DNA of 64,000 nt from Paenibacillus athensensis (GCF_004514475.2 NZ_MYFO02000001.1:248001-312000); one strand, 5' to 3'. Positions 15,127 to 24,523 are shown, counted from the stretch's first letter. A program made the numbers and translations. Notes: generated from the letters alone by a model not told the origin.

Positions 15127-15315
15127 ATGAGCGACAGTATTGAGCAGAGTATTCAGCGTATTAACGAACTCGCGCGCAAAGCCAAAACCAAGGGCCTGAC
15201 GGACGAAGAAATCGAGGAGCGCAATGAATTGCGGAAAAAATATATTGAGTCATTCCGCAGTGCGCTCAAGGTACAGCTGGATTCCATCAAGTTTACGGAT
15301 GAGGAGCCGTCGTAG
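15127..15315 (+). CDS. ynzC: DUF896 protein YnzC
   Basis: A 62-residue helical protein of the DUF896 family, recognised by INELARKAKTKGLTDEE and RNELRKKYIESFR. In Bacillus subtilis ynzC is the third gene of the SOS-controlled yneA-yneB-ynzC operon. Here it stands alone after a terminator but with its own LexA box at 15038-15051. CAAGGAGGA precedes ATG 15127. Its biochemical role is unknown even in Bacillus. Confidence 0.9.
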   Translation: MSDSIEQSIQRINELARKAKTKGLTDEEIEERNELRKKYIESFRSALKVQLDSIKFTDEEPS

Positions 15316-15367
15316 CTTCACATAGATGAAAGAACACGATTAAAGCGCATAAAAGGGGAACGGGAAC

Positions 15368-16189
15368 ATGACGTTGAAGGCCATATGGTTTGATTTGGAT
15401 GACACATTATTGTGGGATGAACGCAGTGTAGAGGAAGCGTTTACAGCCACTTGCGAGGAAGCAGCCCGTCGTGCGGGTGTCGAACCCAAGGAGCTGGAAG
15501 CGGCAGTCCGCCGCGAAGCGCGCGCGTTATATGAAGCGCATGAAGCGTTTCCTTTTACCAAAATGATCGGTATTAACCCCTTTGAGGGATTGTGGGCCAA
15601 CTTTACGTCCGGCCATCAGGAGGAGTTCCGCAAGCTGGAGCAATTTGCGCCTGCTTACCGCTCGGCTTCCTGGACAAAAGGACTTGCAGCGCTAGGCGTA
15701 GACGATCCGGAGCTGGGCCGCGAGCTTGGCGAACGGTTTGCAGCCGAACGGCGCAAGCGTCCGCTGGTATATGAAGAGACCTTTCGCGTGCTCGACGCGT
15801 TGAAGGGCCAATACAAGCTGCTTTTGCTGACAAACGGTTCGCCCGATTTGCAAAAGGAAAAGCTGGCGGGAGTGCCCGACATTCCCGGATATTTTGACCA
15901 TATCGTCATTTCCGGCGAGTTCGGCGAAGGTAAGCCGGCCGCATCGATTTTCCGCCATGCGTTGTCACTGCTTGATCTGGCCGCAGAAGATTGCATCATG
16001 ATCGGCGATAAGCTGACCACCGACATCCTTGGCTCAGGCAGCATCGGCATGCGCAATATTTGGATCAATCACCATCAGGTCCAACGCAGCGACGAAATCG
16101 TACCGGCATACGAAGTATCGCGACTGCAGGAGATTTTGCCGATTATCGCCAGCCTGTCTACAAGCGATTTGCCGGCGGCGAGCCGCTGA
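15368..16189 (+). CDS. HAD family hydrolase (YjjG-like)
   Basis: A 273-residue HAD phosphatase with motif I FDLDDTLL (nucleophile Asp9, acid Asp11), motif II LLTNGS, the lysine in GKPAASIF (motif III), and motif IV IMIGDKLTTD. The helical cap between motifs I and II is of the C1 type. YjjG-like members dephosphorylate nucleotides or sugar phosphates, but the true substrate cannot be read. AAAGGGGAACGGGAAC precedes the ATG. A strong bidirectional terminator separates it from mtnD. Confidence 0.88.
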   Translation: MTLKAIWFDLDDTLLWDERSVEEAFTATCEEAARRAGVEPKELEAAVRREARALYEAHEAFPFTKMIGINPFEGLWANFTSGHQEEFRKLEQFAPAYRSASWTKGLAALGVDDPELGRELGERFAAERRKRPLVYEETFRVLDALKGQYKLLLLTNGSPDLQKEKLAGVPDIPGYFDHIVISGEFGEGKPAASIFRHALSLLDLAAEDCIMIGDKLTTDILGSGSIGMRNIWINHHQVQRSDEIVPAYEVSRLQEILPIIASLSTSDLPAASR

Positions 16190-16200
16190 TATCAACGATA

Positions 16201-16255
16201 AAAAACCCGGTTGCGCAAGTGGAACGGAGGTTCCTTGGCGGCAGCCGGGTTTTTG
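16201..16255. terminator. Bidirectional terminator
   Basis: AAAAACCCGGTTGC and GCAGCCGGGTTTTT form a long stem that serves both the HAD gene and, on the other strand, mtnD. Confidence 0.85.
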
Positions 16256-16272
16256 AATGGGGCGTAAAAGCG

Positions 16273-16815
16273 TTATGCTTTTACGAACGCCGGGTCGTCA
16301 ACATTGTAAGCGATCCAGCCGTCTTTTTCGATAAACAAGCGGACAGCCACGATTTGACGGTTTTCCATCAGCGTGAAGAAGTGATTCGTATTTTCCGGAA
16401 CGGAGATGACATCGCCGGCCTCCAGCTCGACGTCGAAATAACCGACCTCGTCCTTGCCTTTAATGATAAAGATGCCTTTGCCGGCCACGATGGCGCGGAT
16501 TTCATCTTCGGTATGCGTATGGACCTGCTCGAACTTCTTGAGCAGCTCTTCGATATTCGGCGTAGCGTCGGACAAGGAAATCACATCCCAGATTTCATAC
16601 CCGCGGCGAGCGGCGAGATCGCGGATTTCCGGATCGTAGATGCTCGTAATTTGTGCCTTTTCTTCATCGCTCAGCACGAATTTCTCGCGCAGCTCGGCCG
16701 GCAGCTTCTCCATGTTCCAATGCTCGTAGACGACTTCTTGACTTTCGAGAAAAGCTTTGACCTGCGCTTCGTCTTCAATGCGCTCGTTCGTATTGCGAAT
16801 GCGGATTTGTGCCAT
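16273..16815 (-). CDS. mtnD: Acireductone dioxygenase
   Basis: This cupin enzyme of the methionine salvage pathway oxidises acireductone, giving the 2-keto acid precursor of methionine with iron bound. The 180-residue protein shows the metal ligands His99, His101 and Glu105 (HTHTEDE) and His145 (NTNHF). ATG 16815 was chosen because GAGGGA precedes it. It is divergent from metH, so two routes to methionine lie side by side. No S-box leader is seen in the shared 220-base gap. No other salvage genes are in the window. Confidence 0.93.
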   Translation of the reverse strand: MAQIRIRNTNERIEDEAQVKAFLESQEVVYEHWNMEKLPAELREKFVLSDEEKAQITSIYDPEIRDLAARRGYEIWDVISLSDATPNIEELLKKFEQVHTHTEDEIRAIVAGKGIFIIKGKDEVGYFDVELEAGDVISVPENTNHFFTLMENRQIVAVRLFIEKDGWIAYNVDDPAFVKA

Positions 16816-17035
16816 TGCCAATAATCCCTCTTTCATCGGTAAAGTTACTTGTATTATAGTGGAAAAGCCCGCGGCTGTCGATGGAGTGTCCTCACAAATT
16901 CCGATAAAATCCATAGGTAAAATTGATATTTTACAATCTTCCCTTGCAGGCTGGATTCTGATACACTAAATGTTAACTTATTTTGATGAAGCGTGCGTGA
17001 AATTCGGCGTTGCACCAGTGAAAGGAAGACAAAAA

Positions 17036-20000
17036 ATGAGTAAACCCCCCATTCAGGAACAGCTGAAGAAAAAAATTATGATTCTCGACGGCGCGATGGG
17101 CACGATGATTCAGCAGGAGAATTTGACCCCGGACGATTTTGGCGGCGAAGAGCTCGACGGCTGTAACGAAATGCTTGTATTGACGCGTCCCGATGTGATT
17201 CAGAACATTCATGAAAAGTATTTTGCGGCAGGAGCCGACATTATAGAAACGAATACGTTCGGTTCGACCAGTGTGGTATTGGCCGAATACGATTTACAGG
17301 ACCGGCACCGCGAGCTTAATCTGGCTGCCGCCAAGCTGGCGATTGCTGCTGCGGACAAATATTCGACGCCGGAATGGCCGCGTTATGTGGCCGGGGCGAT
17401 GGGACCGACGACCAAGACGTTATCCGTCACCGGCGGCGTCACGTTCGAGCAATTGGAGACAAGCTACTACGAGCAGGCGCTGGCGCTGATCGAAGCCGGT
17501 GTCGATGCGCTGCTGCTGGAAACCTCGCAGGATACGTTGAACGTGAAGGCAGGCAGCATCGGTATTCGCCGCGCCTTCGATACGTTGGGCGTCACGCTGC
17601 CGATTATGATTTCCGGTACAATTGAACCGATGGGTACAACGCTGGCCGGCCAAAATATCGAATCGTTCTACATCTCGCTGGAGCATTTGCAGCCGATTTC
17701 GATTGGTCTGAACTGTGCGACCGGACCGGAATTCATGCGCGACCATATCCGCACCTTGTCGGGCATTGCCAAAACGGCCATCAGCTGCTATCCGAACGCC
17801 GGCTTGCCGGACGAAAACGGTCATTATCACGAATCGCCGGAATCGCTGGCGAAGAAAATGGCCGATTTTGCTCAAAACGGCTGGCTGAACATCGCCGGCG
17901 GCTGCTGCGGCACGACACCCGATCATATTCAGGCAATGGCCGAAGTACTGGCAGGTTATCAGCCGCGGCAGGAATACGGCGACCATCCCGCAGCGGTATC
18001 CGGCATCGAGACGGTCTACATTGAGCAGGATAATCGTCCGATCATGGTCGGCGAACGGACGAATATTTCCGGCTCGCGCAAATTCAAGCGTCTGATCAAG
18101 GAAGGCAAGTTCGAGGAAGGCTCGGAAATCGCCCGCGCGCAGGTCAAAAACGGGGCTCATGTCATCGACATCAACCTGCAGGATACGGACATCGACGAAG
18201 CGTATGCGATGGAGAACTTTTTGCAATATGTGGTCAAAAAGGTCAAGGTTCCGCTGATGATCGACTCGACCTACGATCACATCATCGAGCTCGGACTGAA
18301 ATATTCGCAAGGCAAGGCGATTATCAACTCGATCAACCTTGAAGACGGCGAATCGAAGTTCCAAAGCATCCTGCCGTTGATTCACCGTTACGGCGCTGCC
18401 GTGGTTTGCATCCTGATCGACGAACGGGGACAAGCCGTTTCCCGCGAAGCGAAAATGGAAGTGGCAACGCGCGCATACGAGCTGCTGACCGGCAAATACG
18501 GGATGAATGCCGAAGATATTATTTTTGACCCGAACATGTTCCCGGTCGGCTCCGGCGATCCGCAGTATATCGGCTCGGCCGTCGAAACGATTGAAGGCAT
18601 CCGCATGATCAAAGAGAAATATCCGGCTTGCAAAACGATTCTCGGCCTCAGCAACATTTCGTTCGGTTTGCCGGACGCGGGTCGCGAGGTGCTGAACTCC
18701 GTTTATTTGTACCATTGTACAAAAGCCGGGCTTGATTACGCGATCGTGAATACAGAAAAGCTGGAGCGCTATGCGTCGATTCCTGAAGCGGAACGGCAAC
18801 TGGCCGAAGAGCTGATTTATCATACCAATGACGATACGCTGGCGCAGTTCGTCGCTCATTTTCGGGAGAAGAAGGTCGAGAAGAAAGAGAAAATCTCCAA
18901 CCTTTCGCTGGAAGAGCGGCTGGCTTCCTATGTCGTAGAAGGGACGAAGGAAGGGCTGATTCCCGATCTCGACGAAGCCATGACCAAATATGCGCCGTTG
19001 GAAATCATTAACGGGCCGCTGATGAAGGGCATGGAGGAGGTTGGCCGACTGTTTAACAACAATGAGCTGATCGTGGCCGAGGTTTTGCAAAGCGCCGAGG
19101 TGATGAAGGCGTCGGTATCGTATCTGGAGCCGTTCATGGAGAAATCGGAGTCGGCGGTTAAAGGTAAAATCCTGCTGGCGACGGTCAAAGGCGACGTGCA
19201 CGATATCGGCAAAAACCTGGTGGAAATTATTTTGTCCAATAACGGCTACCATATCGTCAATCTGGGCATCAAGGTGCCGCCGGAGCAATTGATTGAAGCG
19301 TTCCGCAAGGAAAAGCCGGATGCGATCGGCTTGTCCGGTCTGCTCGTGAAGTCGGCGCAGCAAATGGTCGTAACGGCGCAGGATTTGCGCACAGCCGGTG
19401 TAGATGTGCCGATTCTTGTCGGCGGCGCGGCGTTGACGCGCAAGTTTACGCGGACGCGGATTGCGCCTGAATACGAAGGCATGGTGTTGTATGCCAAAGA
19501 TGCGATGGACGGTCTGGATATCGCCAACAAGCTGAGCGATCCAGGTCAGCGGGAACGTCTTGTACAGGAGCTGCGCGAAAGCATGGAGTCCGATGTGATG
19601 GAATCCGGCAAAAAAGACCAGAAGCCCAAAAGCAACGTCATCATGCGTTCGGCGATCTCCCGCGACGTGCCGGTGCAGACGCCCCCGGATCTGGAGCGCC
19701 ATGTGCTGCGCGATTACCCGATCAGCCATATTATGCCATATGTCAATATGCAAATGCTGCTCGGGCATCATCTCGGGCTCAAGGGCAAAGTGGAGCAGCT
19801 GCTGGGCAGCAGCGACCCGAAAGCTTTGCAATTGAAGGATACCGTGGATTCGATTTTGTATGAAGCGCAAAAAAACCGGATTATTACGGCGCATGGGATG
19901 TACCGCTTCTTCCCGGCGCAGTCCAGCGGCAACGACGTGATTGTGTACGATCCCGACGATCACAGCAAGGTACTGCAGACGTTTACGTTCCCGCGGCAGG

Positions 20001-20476
20001 AGACGGAGCCGTTTATGTGTCTGGCGGATTACTTGAAGCCGGTGGACAGCGGGCAAATGGATTACGTCGGCTTCCTGCTCGTGACCGCCGGGCATGGCAT
20101 CAACGAATTGGCCAAGGAATGGCGCGACAAGGGCGATTATTTGAAGTCGCATGCGTTGCAGGCGACGGCGCTGGAGGTTGCGGAAGGGTTCGCCGAGCGG
20201 ATCCATCACATTATGCGTGATGTATGGGGCATTCCCGACGCCCCGGATATGACGATGCAGAAGCGTTTCGGAGCCAAATATATCGGCCAGCGGTTTTCGT
20301 TCGGCTACCCGGCGTGTCCGAATCTGGACGATCAGGCGCAACTGTTTGCTTTGCTCAAGCCCGAGGACATCGGGGTTGAGTTGACGGAATCGTTTATGAT
20401 GGAGCCGGAAGCGTCGGTGTCGGCGATTGTGTTTGCCCATCCGGAGGCCCGTTACTTTAACGTCGATAAAGTCTAG
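17036..20476 (+). CDS. metH: Cobalamin-dependent methionine synthase
   Basis: This 1146-residue enzyme methylates homocysteine with 5-methyltetrahydrofolate through methylcobalamin. All four modules are present in order: homocysteine/zinc barrel (1-330, with MILDGAMGTM and the zinc cysteines GGCCGTTP), pterin-binding barrel (about 335-620, GERTNISGSRKF), cobalamin-binding region (about 640-870, with the DxHxxG loop GDVHDIGKN supplying the axial histidine), and the AdoMet reactivation domain to the end. ATG 17036 follows AAAGGAAG. No cobalamin or SAM riboswitch is visible upstream. Full length and intact. Confidence 0.97.
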   Translation: MSKPPIQEQLKKKIMILDGAMGTMIQQENLTPDDFGGEELDGCNEMLVLTRPDVIQNIHEKYFAAGADIIETNTFGSTSVVLAEYDLQDRHRELNLAAAKLAIAAADKYSTPEWPRYVAGAMGPTTKTLSVTGGVTFEQLETSYYEQALALIEAGVDALLLETSQDTLNVKAGSIGIRRAFDTLGVTLPIMISGTIEPMGTTLAGQNIESFYISLEHLQPISIGLNCATGPEFMRDHIRTLSGIAKTAISCYPNAGLPDENGHYHESPESLAKKMADFAQNGWLNIAGGCCGTTPDHIQAMAEVLAGYQPRQEYGDHPAAVSGIETVYIEQDNRPIMVGERTNISGSRKFKRLIKEGKFEEGSEIARAQVKNGAHVIDINLQDTDIDEAYAMENFLQYVVKKVKVPLMIDSTYDHIIELGLKYSQGKAIINSINLEDGESKFQSILPLIHRYGAAVVCILIDERGQAVSREAKMEVATRAYELLTGKYGMNAEDIIFDPNMFPVGSGDPQYIGSAVETIEGIRMIKEKYPACKTILGLSNISFGLPDAGREVLNSVYLYHCTKAGLDYAIVNTEKLERYASIPEAERQLAEELIYHTNDDTLAQFVAHFREKKVEKKEKISNLSLEERLASYVVEGTKEGLIPDLDEAMTKYAPLEIINGPLMKGMEEVGRLFNNNELIVAEVLQSAEVMKASVSYLEPFMEKSESAVKGKILLATVKGDVHDIGKNLVEIILSNNGYHIVNLGIKVPPEQLIEAFRKEKPDAIGLSGLLVKSAQQMVVTAQDLRTAGVDVPILVGGAALTRKFTRTRIAPEYEGMVLYAKDAMDGLDIANKLSDPGQRERLVQELRESMESDVMESGKKDQKPKSNVIMRSAISRDVPVQTPPDLERHVLRDYPISHIMPYVNMQMLLGHHLGLKGKVEQLLGSSDPKALQLKDTVDSILYEAQKNRIITAHGMYRFFPAQSSGNDVIVYDPDDHSKVLQTFTFPRQETEPFMCLADYLKPVDSGQMDYVGFLLVTAGHGINELAKEWRDKGDYLKSHALQATALEVAEGFAERIHHIMRDVWGIPDAPDMTMQKRFGAKYIGQRFSFGYPACPNLDDQAQLFALLKPEDIGVELTESFMMEPEASVSAIVFAHPEARYFNVDKV

Positions 20477-20932
20477 CCGGCAGATGTGGGTCGTGCCGAC
20501 CTGCGGCTGGCTTGTGCGGGCAGCTGGCTGAATGTGCGCGTCTTGGCGCGCCGAGGACAGGTTTTGTGCCCAAGACTGGAGGCGGCTGACGGAGCGCTGC
20601 GTCAACGCGCTGTATGGCGCTGCCGCAGGGGGGACCAGTAAACGGCAAAAAGGCTTCGCCCGTATGGTTGTTCATTCGGGCGAAGCCTTTTGCGCGCGGC
20701 GGAGGGAATGAAAAAGCCTTTGCGCGGTGGAGGGACGCGCGAGCACGAAAGGCGCTGCGCGGGACAGGGAACGAGCGAAGCTGGAATCCGTTTCGCGGTG
20801 GAGGGACTGGTCATACCGGAAAACCGCTGCCCTGCGGGTCAAGCTCTTGAGGCCTGTGCCGCGGATTGCAGAAGCTTCGACGTGCGGCGCGACAGGCAAG
20901 ACGCCAATCCGGTCGCTTGGCGGCGCAGCCGT
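20477..20932. other. Non-coding stretch with a terminator and short GC-rich repeats
   Basis: About 456 bases between metH and the convergent dehydrogenase gene hold no convincing gene. They contain a strong hairpin (20648-20691) and three copies of the 13-mer CGCGGYGGAGGGA (20695-20707, 20723-20735, 20794-20806). Confidence 0.6.
20648..20691. terminator. Strong bidirectional hairpin terminator
   Basis: AAAAGGCTTCGCCCG and CGGGCGAAGCCTTTT are exact reverse complements (15 bp) with a 14-base loop. It lies 170 bases after metH. Confidence 0.75.
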
Positions 20933-22069
20933 CTATGGCTTGAGCACGACCTTGATGCAGCCGTCGGCTTTTTTATCAAACAGCTCGTAACCGTGCACGG
21001 CTTGATTCAGCGGCAGCCGATGCGTAATGATGTCAGTCGGATCGAAGCGTCCGTCGACGACCATGCGCAGCAGCTCGGGCATATAGTGGATGACAGGAGC
21101 TTGTCCCATTTTCAGCGTAATGTTGCGGGCAAACAAATCCCCGAGGGGGAAGGCGTTGTATCTCAGGCCATACACGCCGACGAGTTGGATCGTGCCGCCC
21201 TTGCGCACGCATTGAGCAGCCATCGTGATCGCGCCCAAAGCGCCGCCCTGGAGCATGAGCGCGGTTTCGATTTTTTCCATGACCGTCATTTTGCCGTCCA
21301 ATCCCACGCAATCGATGACCACGTCAGCGCCGCCGCCGGTAATTTCCTTGAGATGTTGTCCCAAATGATCGTGTTGTTCCAGGTTGAACGTTTCGACCCG
21401 ATTCACTTGACGGGCATGCTCCAGGCGGTAGTCGACGAAATCGACGGCGATAACGCGTTTGGCCCCTTTGAGCCAAGCGAATTTTTGCGCAAGCAGGCCG
21501 ACCGGGCCGCAGCCGAGAATAATCACGGTGTCGCCCGGCTTGACGCCGCTATTGTCGACGCCCCAGTAGGCGGTCGGGGCAATGTCGGAGAGGAACAGCA
21601 CCTGCTCGTCCTCCAATTCGCAGCTTTCGGGGATGACAAGCGGGCCGAAATTGGCGTAAGGCACACGTAGCAGCTCGGCTTGACCGCCAGCGTAGCCGCC
21701 GAACGTTTCGCTGTAGCCGAGGTAGCCCCCGGCATCGCCGTGCGGGTTGCTGTTGTCGCATTGGCTTTCGAGCTGGTGCGTACAATAAAAGCATTGGCCG
21801 CAGGCGACGTTGAACGGGATGACAACGCGGTCGCCCTTTTTGACGCGAGTGACATCGGCGCCAACCTCTTCCACAATGCCCATCGGCTCATGGCCGATAA
21901 TAAAGTCATGGGGCAGATTGGGGATCAGCCCGTGGACCAAGTGCAAATCCGAGCCGCAGATGGCCGTTGATGTGATGCGGATGATGATATCGTCGGGTTT
22001 TTCGATCGACGGGTCCTGAACCTGACTGACTTTGACGTCATTAAAGCCTTGATAGGTAACAGCTTTCAT
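20933..22069 (-). CDS. Zinc-dependent alcohol dehydrogenase (threonine/formaldehyde dehydrogenase-like)
   Basis: A 378-residue medium-chain dehydrogenase. It has the catalytic zinc ligand in AICGSDLHLVHG, the GHEPMGIVEEVG motif, the four structural-zinc cysteines in CGQCFYCTHQLESQC, and a Rossmann fold GCGPVGLLAQ. The long insertion after the zinc lobe and the SDIAPTAYWGVD segment place it with glutathione-independent formaldehyde dehydrogenase-like enzymes. The natural substrate is uncertain. ATG 22069 follows CAGGAGG. It is divergent from rnz. Confidence 0.88.
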   Translation of the reverse strand: MKAVTYQGFNDVKVSQVQDPSIEKPDDIIIRITSTAICGSDLHLVHGLIPNLPHDFIIGHEPMGIVEEVGADVTRVKKGDRVVIPFNVACGQCFYCTHQLESQCDNSNPHGDAGGYLGYSETFGGYAGGQAELLRVPYANFGPLVIPESCELEDEQVLFLSDIAPTAYWGVDNSGVKPGDTVIILGCGPVGLLAQKFAWLKGAKRVIAVDFVDYRLEHARQVNRVETFNLEQHDHLGQHLKEITGGGADVVIDCVGLDGKMTVMEKIETALMLQGGALGAITMAAQCVRKGGTIQLVGVYGLRYNAFPLGDLFARNITLKMGQAPVIHYMPELLRMVVDGRFDPTDIITHRLPLNQAVHGYELFDKKADGCIKVVLKP

Positions 22070-22263
22070 GGGGCCTCCTGCTGAATGGGGGGAATGATGG
22101 TTCCTCTCTAGCTTGAGCAATTCGCCGGTTTGTTACTCTTGACAGAGCGGACAGCATCGTACTGCCGCTCCCGCGATCCGGAGCCGCCCGTGTTGCGGAA
22201 TGGTCCGAAGTTGACTTGGGGCCGCGATTCTTATAGGATTTGCAAGAGGAAAGGGTGAGGACG

Positions 22264-23199
22264 ATGGAGCTGTATTTTCTTGGAACGGGAGCAGGCATGC
22301 CGTCCAAACAACGGAATGTGACAGCGATTGCGCTGAACCTGCTGGACGAGCGGGGCGTTTTCTGGATGTTTGATTGCGGCGAAGCGACGCAGCACCAGGC
22401 TTTGCAGTCGCCGGTCAAGCCCGGCAAGCTGGAAAAGCTGTTCATTACGCATTTGCACGGCGACCATCTCTTCGGGCTGCCGGGGCTGCTCTCCAGCCGC
22501 TCGCATCTGGGTGGCGACACACCGCTGACGGTATACGGGCCGAAGGGCGTACGGCGATTTATTGAAACGGCGCTGTCCGTCAGTGAAAGCCACCTCGGTT
22601 ATCCGCTGGAGATTGTGGAAATCGCCGAGGAGGGGCTGCTGTTTGAGGACGAGCAGTTCACGGTTGAAGCGGCGCGGCTCGAACACCGCATCGAATGCTT
22701 CGGCTACCGCGTTGCGGAGAAGCCGCAGACCGGCCCGCTGCAGCTGGACAAGCTGCGGGCCGCGGGCGTGCCGGCCGGGCCGCTGTACGGCCGGCTCAAG
22801 AGCGGCGCGACCGTCACGCTGGACGACGGTCGCGTGCTGTGCGGCGCCGACTTCGTCGGGGCGCCGATTCCCGGGCGTGTCGTCACCGTGCTCGGCGACA
22901 CGCGCTATTGCGCCGGCGCGGTGCGGCTCGCCCGCGCCGCCGATGTGCTTGTCCATGAAGCCACGTTTGGCATGGACAAGCAAGAGCTGGCCGCGGCGTT
23001 CGACCACGCCACGAGTGCCGATGCGGCCCGCACGGCGCAGCAGGCCGGCGCTTCCGCGCTGATTCTGACGCATATCAGCTCGCGGTATCAGGCTGACGAG
23101 GCCGACCGGCTTCTGGAGGAAGCCCGGGCGCTGCATCCCGACAGCCATCTGGCCCGCGATTTCTGGAGCTACGAAATCGCCAAAAAAGTCGCGCGTTAA
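22264..23199 (+). CDS. rnz: Ribonuclease Z
   Basis: This 311-residue metallo-beta-lactamase-fold endonuclease matures the 3' ends of tRNA precursors lacking an encoded CCA. It begins [18 protein letters not shown], typical of the family, and carries THLHGDH with zinc ligands, the exosite region around residues 155-185, GDTRYC, and the late histidine in [10 protein letters not shown]. The ATG at 22264 follows AAGGGTGAGG. Local codon use is notably GC-rich in its second half. Confidence 0.95.
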   Translation: MELYFLGTGAGMPSKQRNVTAIALNLLDERGVFWMFDCGEATQHQALQSPVKPGKLEKLFITHLHGDHLFGLPGLLSSRSHLGGDTPLTVYGPKGVRRFIETALSVSESHLGYPLEIVEIAEEGLLFEDEQFTVEAARLEHRIECFGYRVAEKPQTGPLQLDKLRAAGVPAGPLYGRLKSGATVTLDDGRVLCGADFVGAPIPGRVVTVLGDTRYCAGAVRLARAADVLVHEATFGMDKQELAAAFDHATSADAARTAQQAGASALILTHISSRYQADEADRLLEEARALHPDSHLARDFWSYEIAKKVAR

Positions 23200-23279
23200 G
23201 CGGCGCGGCAAGTTTTCCCCTCCTGCGGCATACAATAGGTATACCTGTAACCATGCCGCATGCAAGGAGGGGAAGCGCT

Positions 23280-23390
23280 GTGGAGTTTTCAGCAGCGGAG
23301 GTGCTGATCTCCGTATTTATGTCCACGCTGATTTACGTGCTGTTCAAGGAAATATTCCGCTCGCGGAACAAGGACAAGTTCCACGGTTAA
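23280..23390 (+). CDS. Small membrane protein, 36 aa
   Basis: A short frame from GTG 23280 to TAA 23390 with a perfect ribosome site (AAGGAGGGG) six bases upstream. It encodes one hydrophobic segment (about residues 7-23) followed by a basic tail (FRSRNKDKFHG). It lies 42 bases before the LrgA/CidA-type gene and could be a small partner or regulator of that holin-like pair, which is inference. No family is recognised. Confidence 0.6.
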   Translation: MEFSAAEVLISVFMSTLIYVLFKEIFRSRNKDKFHG

Positions 23391-23432
23391 CGGTGCAGCC
23401 GCAACCTGCGGAACGGACCGGATGGAGGAGCA

Positions 23433-23813
23433 ATGCTCGGATTCGCCATTTTACTTGCTTTTAATCTGATAGGCGTCTGGCTGCAGACAAGCCTGCACGT
23501 GCCGCTGCCCGGCAATGTGATTGGGCTTGTTTTATTTACGGTCGCCTTGTTTGCCAAAGTGGTCAAGCTGGAATGGGTGGAAACGGCGGCGACTTGGCTG
23601 ACCCGCCATATGCTGCTTTACTTCATGCCGTTTGTTGTCGGCAGTGTAGCGTTGTTTCCGCTGCTGGGCGCGCAATGGCTTGCCGTGCTGGGCGGCGTGG
23701 TCGGAACGACGACAGCAGTGCTTGTCGTTACGGGCTGGACGGCGTCGACGCTGCGGAAACGAAGCGTCGGACCGATGACGGCGCTGGAGGAGGCCCAACA
23801 AGATGCCGAATGA
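23433..23813 (+). CDS. LrgA/CidA family holin-like protein
   Basis: A 126-residue membrane protein with four hydrophobic segments and the family signature LPGNVIGLVLFTVALF near residues 25-40. LrgA/CidA proteins act in the cytoplasmic membrane with LrgB/CidB and influence murein hydrolase activity, autolysis and pyruvate/overflow-metabolite transport. The start has GGATGGAGGAGCA upstream, and the stop overlaps the following lrgB-type gene by 11 bases. Whether it is the Lrg or the Cid type cannot be told from sequence alone. Confidence 0.9.
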   Translation: MLGFAILLAFNLIGVWLQTSLHVPLPGNVIGLVLFTVALFAKVVKLEWVETAATWLTRHMLLYFMPFVVGSVALFPLLGAQWLAVLGGVVGTTTAVLVVTGWTASTLRKRSVGPMTALEEAQQDAE

Positions 23814-24504
23814 ATTCATCAGCAATCCGTTGTTCGGCTTTGCGCTCAGCGTGATCGCCTATGCCGCAGCCAATCTGCTGCAGCAGCGCTGGGGCTGGCT
23901 GCATCCGCTGTTTACCGGCTCCGGCTGCTTGATTGTCGTGCTTCTGGGTTTTCATATTCCCTATGAAGCTTACGCCAAGGGAGCTTCGCTGCTGACGCTG
24001 CTGCTCGGACCGGCCACCGTAGCGCTCGGTGTGCCAATCTACAAGCACGCTGCGCTGATTCGCCGACATCTCGTCACACTGGCAGCCGCGCTGCTGGCCG
24101 GATGCGTAACCGGCATCGTCGGAGCCGCAGCCCTGGTCGGGCTGCTTGGCGGCAGCGCCGAGCTGGTGCTGTCGATGCTGCCCAAATCGGTCAGCTCGCC
24201 GATCGCGATTGAAATTTCGCGGCGGCTAGGGGGCATTCCCGAGCTGACCGCCACGCTCACCGTGTTGACCGGATTGTTCGGCAGCATGGTCGGCGCCCGC
24301 GTGCTCGGCTGGCTGCGCATCAAGGACGACGTTGCCGTCGGACTTGCCGTCGGCGTTGCTGCGCACGGCATCGGCACCGGCCGGATGCTGCGCGACTCGG
24401 AGCTGCGCGGCAGCTTTGCGGGATTGGCGATGGGCGTGAGCGGTATCGTGACCGCCTTGCTGTTTATCCCGATTTATATTTGGCTGCGCCATCACGGTCA
24501 TTGA
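23803..24504 (+). CDS. LrgB/CidB family membrane protein
   Basis: The 233-residue partner of the preceding holin-like protein, with about seven membrane segments. The family-specific region PKSVSSPIAIEISRRLGG (about 127-144) is intact, followed by the conserved AVGVAAHGIGTGRML. It overlaps its partner gene and ends before a strong terminator (24524-24569), so the unit is a two- or three-gene operon with the 36-aa gene. No LytTR or LysR regulator adjoins. Confidence 0.92.
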   Translation: MPNEFISNPLFGFALSVIAYAAANLLQQRWGWLHPLFTGSGCLIVVLLGFHIPYEAYAKGASLLTLLLGPATVALGVPIYKHAALIRRHLVTLAAALLAGCVTGIVGAAALVGLLGGSAELVLSMLPKSVSSPIAIEISRRLGGIPELTATLTVLTGLFGSMVGARVLGWLRIKDDVAVGLAVGVAAHGIGTGRMLRDSELRGSFAGLAMGVSGIVTALLFIPIYIWLRHHGH

Positions 24505-24523
24505 CGGCCGCCCTGCCGCCGTA

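Noticed and set aside
16816-17035. Possible SAM or cobalamin riboswitch between mtnD and metH
   Set aside because: Neither the S-box core nor the conserved B12-box was found by eye on either strand.
17420-20605. A 1061-codon open frame on the minus strand opposite metH
   Set aside because: It is fully antisense to an intact, well-recognised MetH, has no motif or ribosome site, and arises from the codon bias of GC-rich genes.
20690-20935. A plus-strand gene rich in Gly/Arg after metH
   Set aside because: It is built from short GC-rich repeats, lacks a ribosome site and runs antisense into the dehydrogenase gene.
22211-22237. TTGACT...TATAGG as an rnz promoter
   Set aside because: The spacer is only 15 bases, too short for a confident sigma-A promoter.
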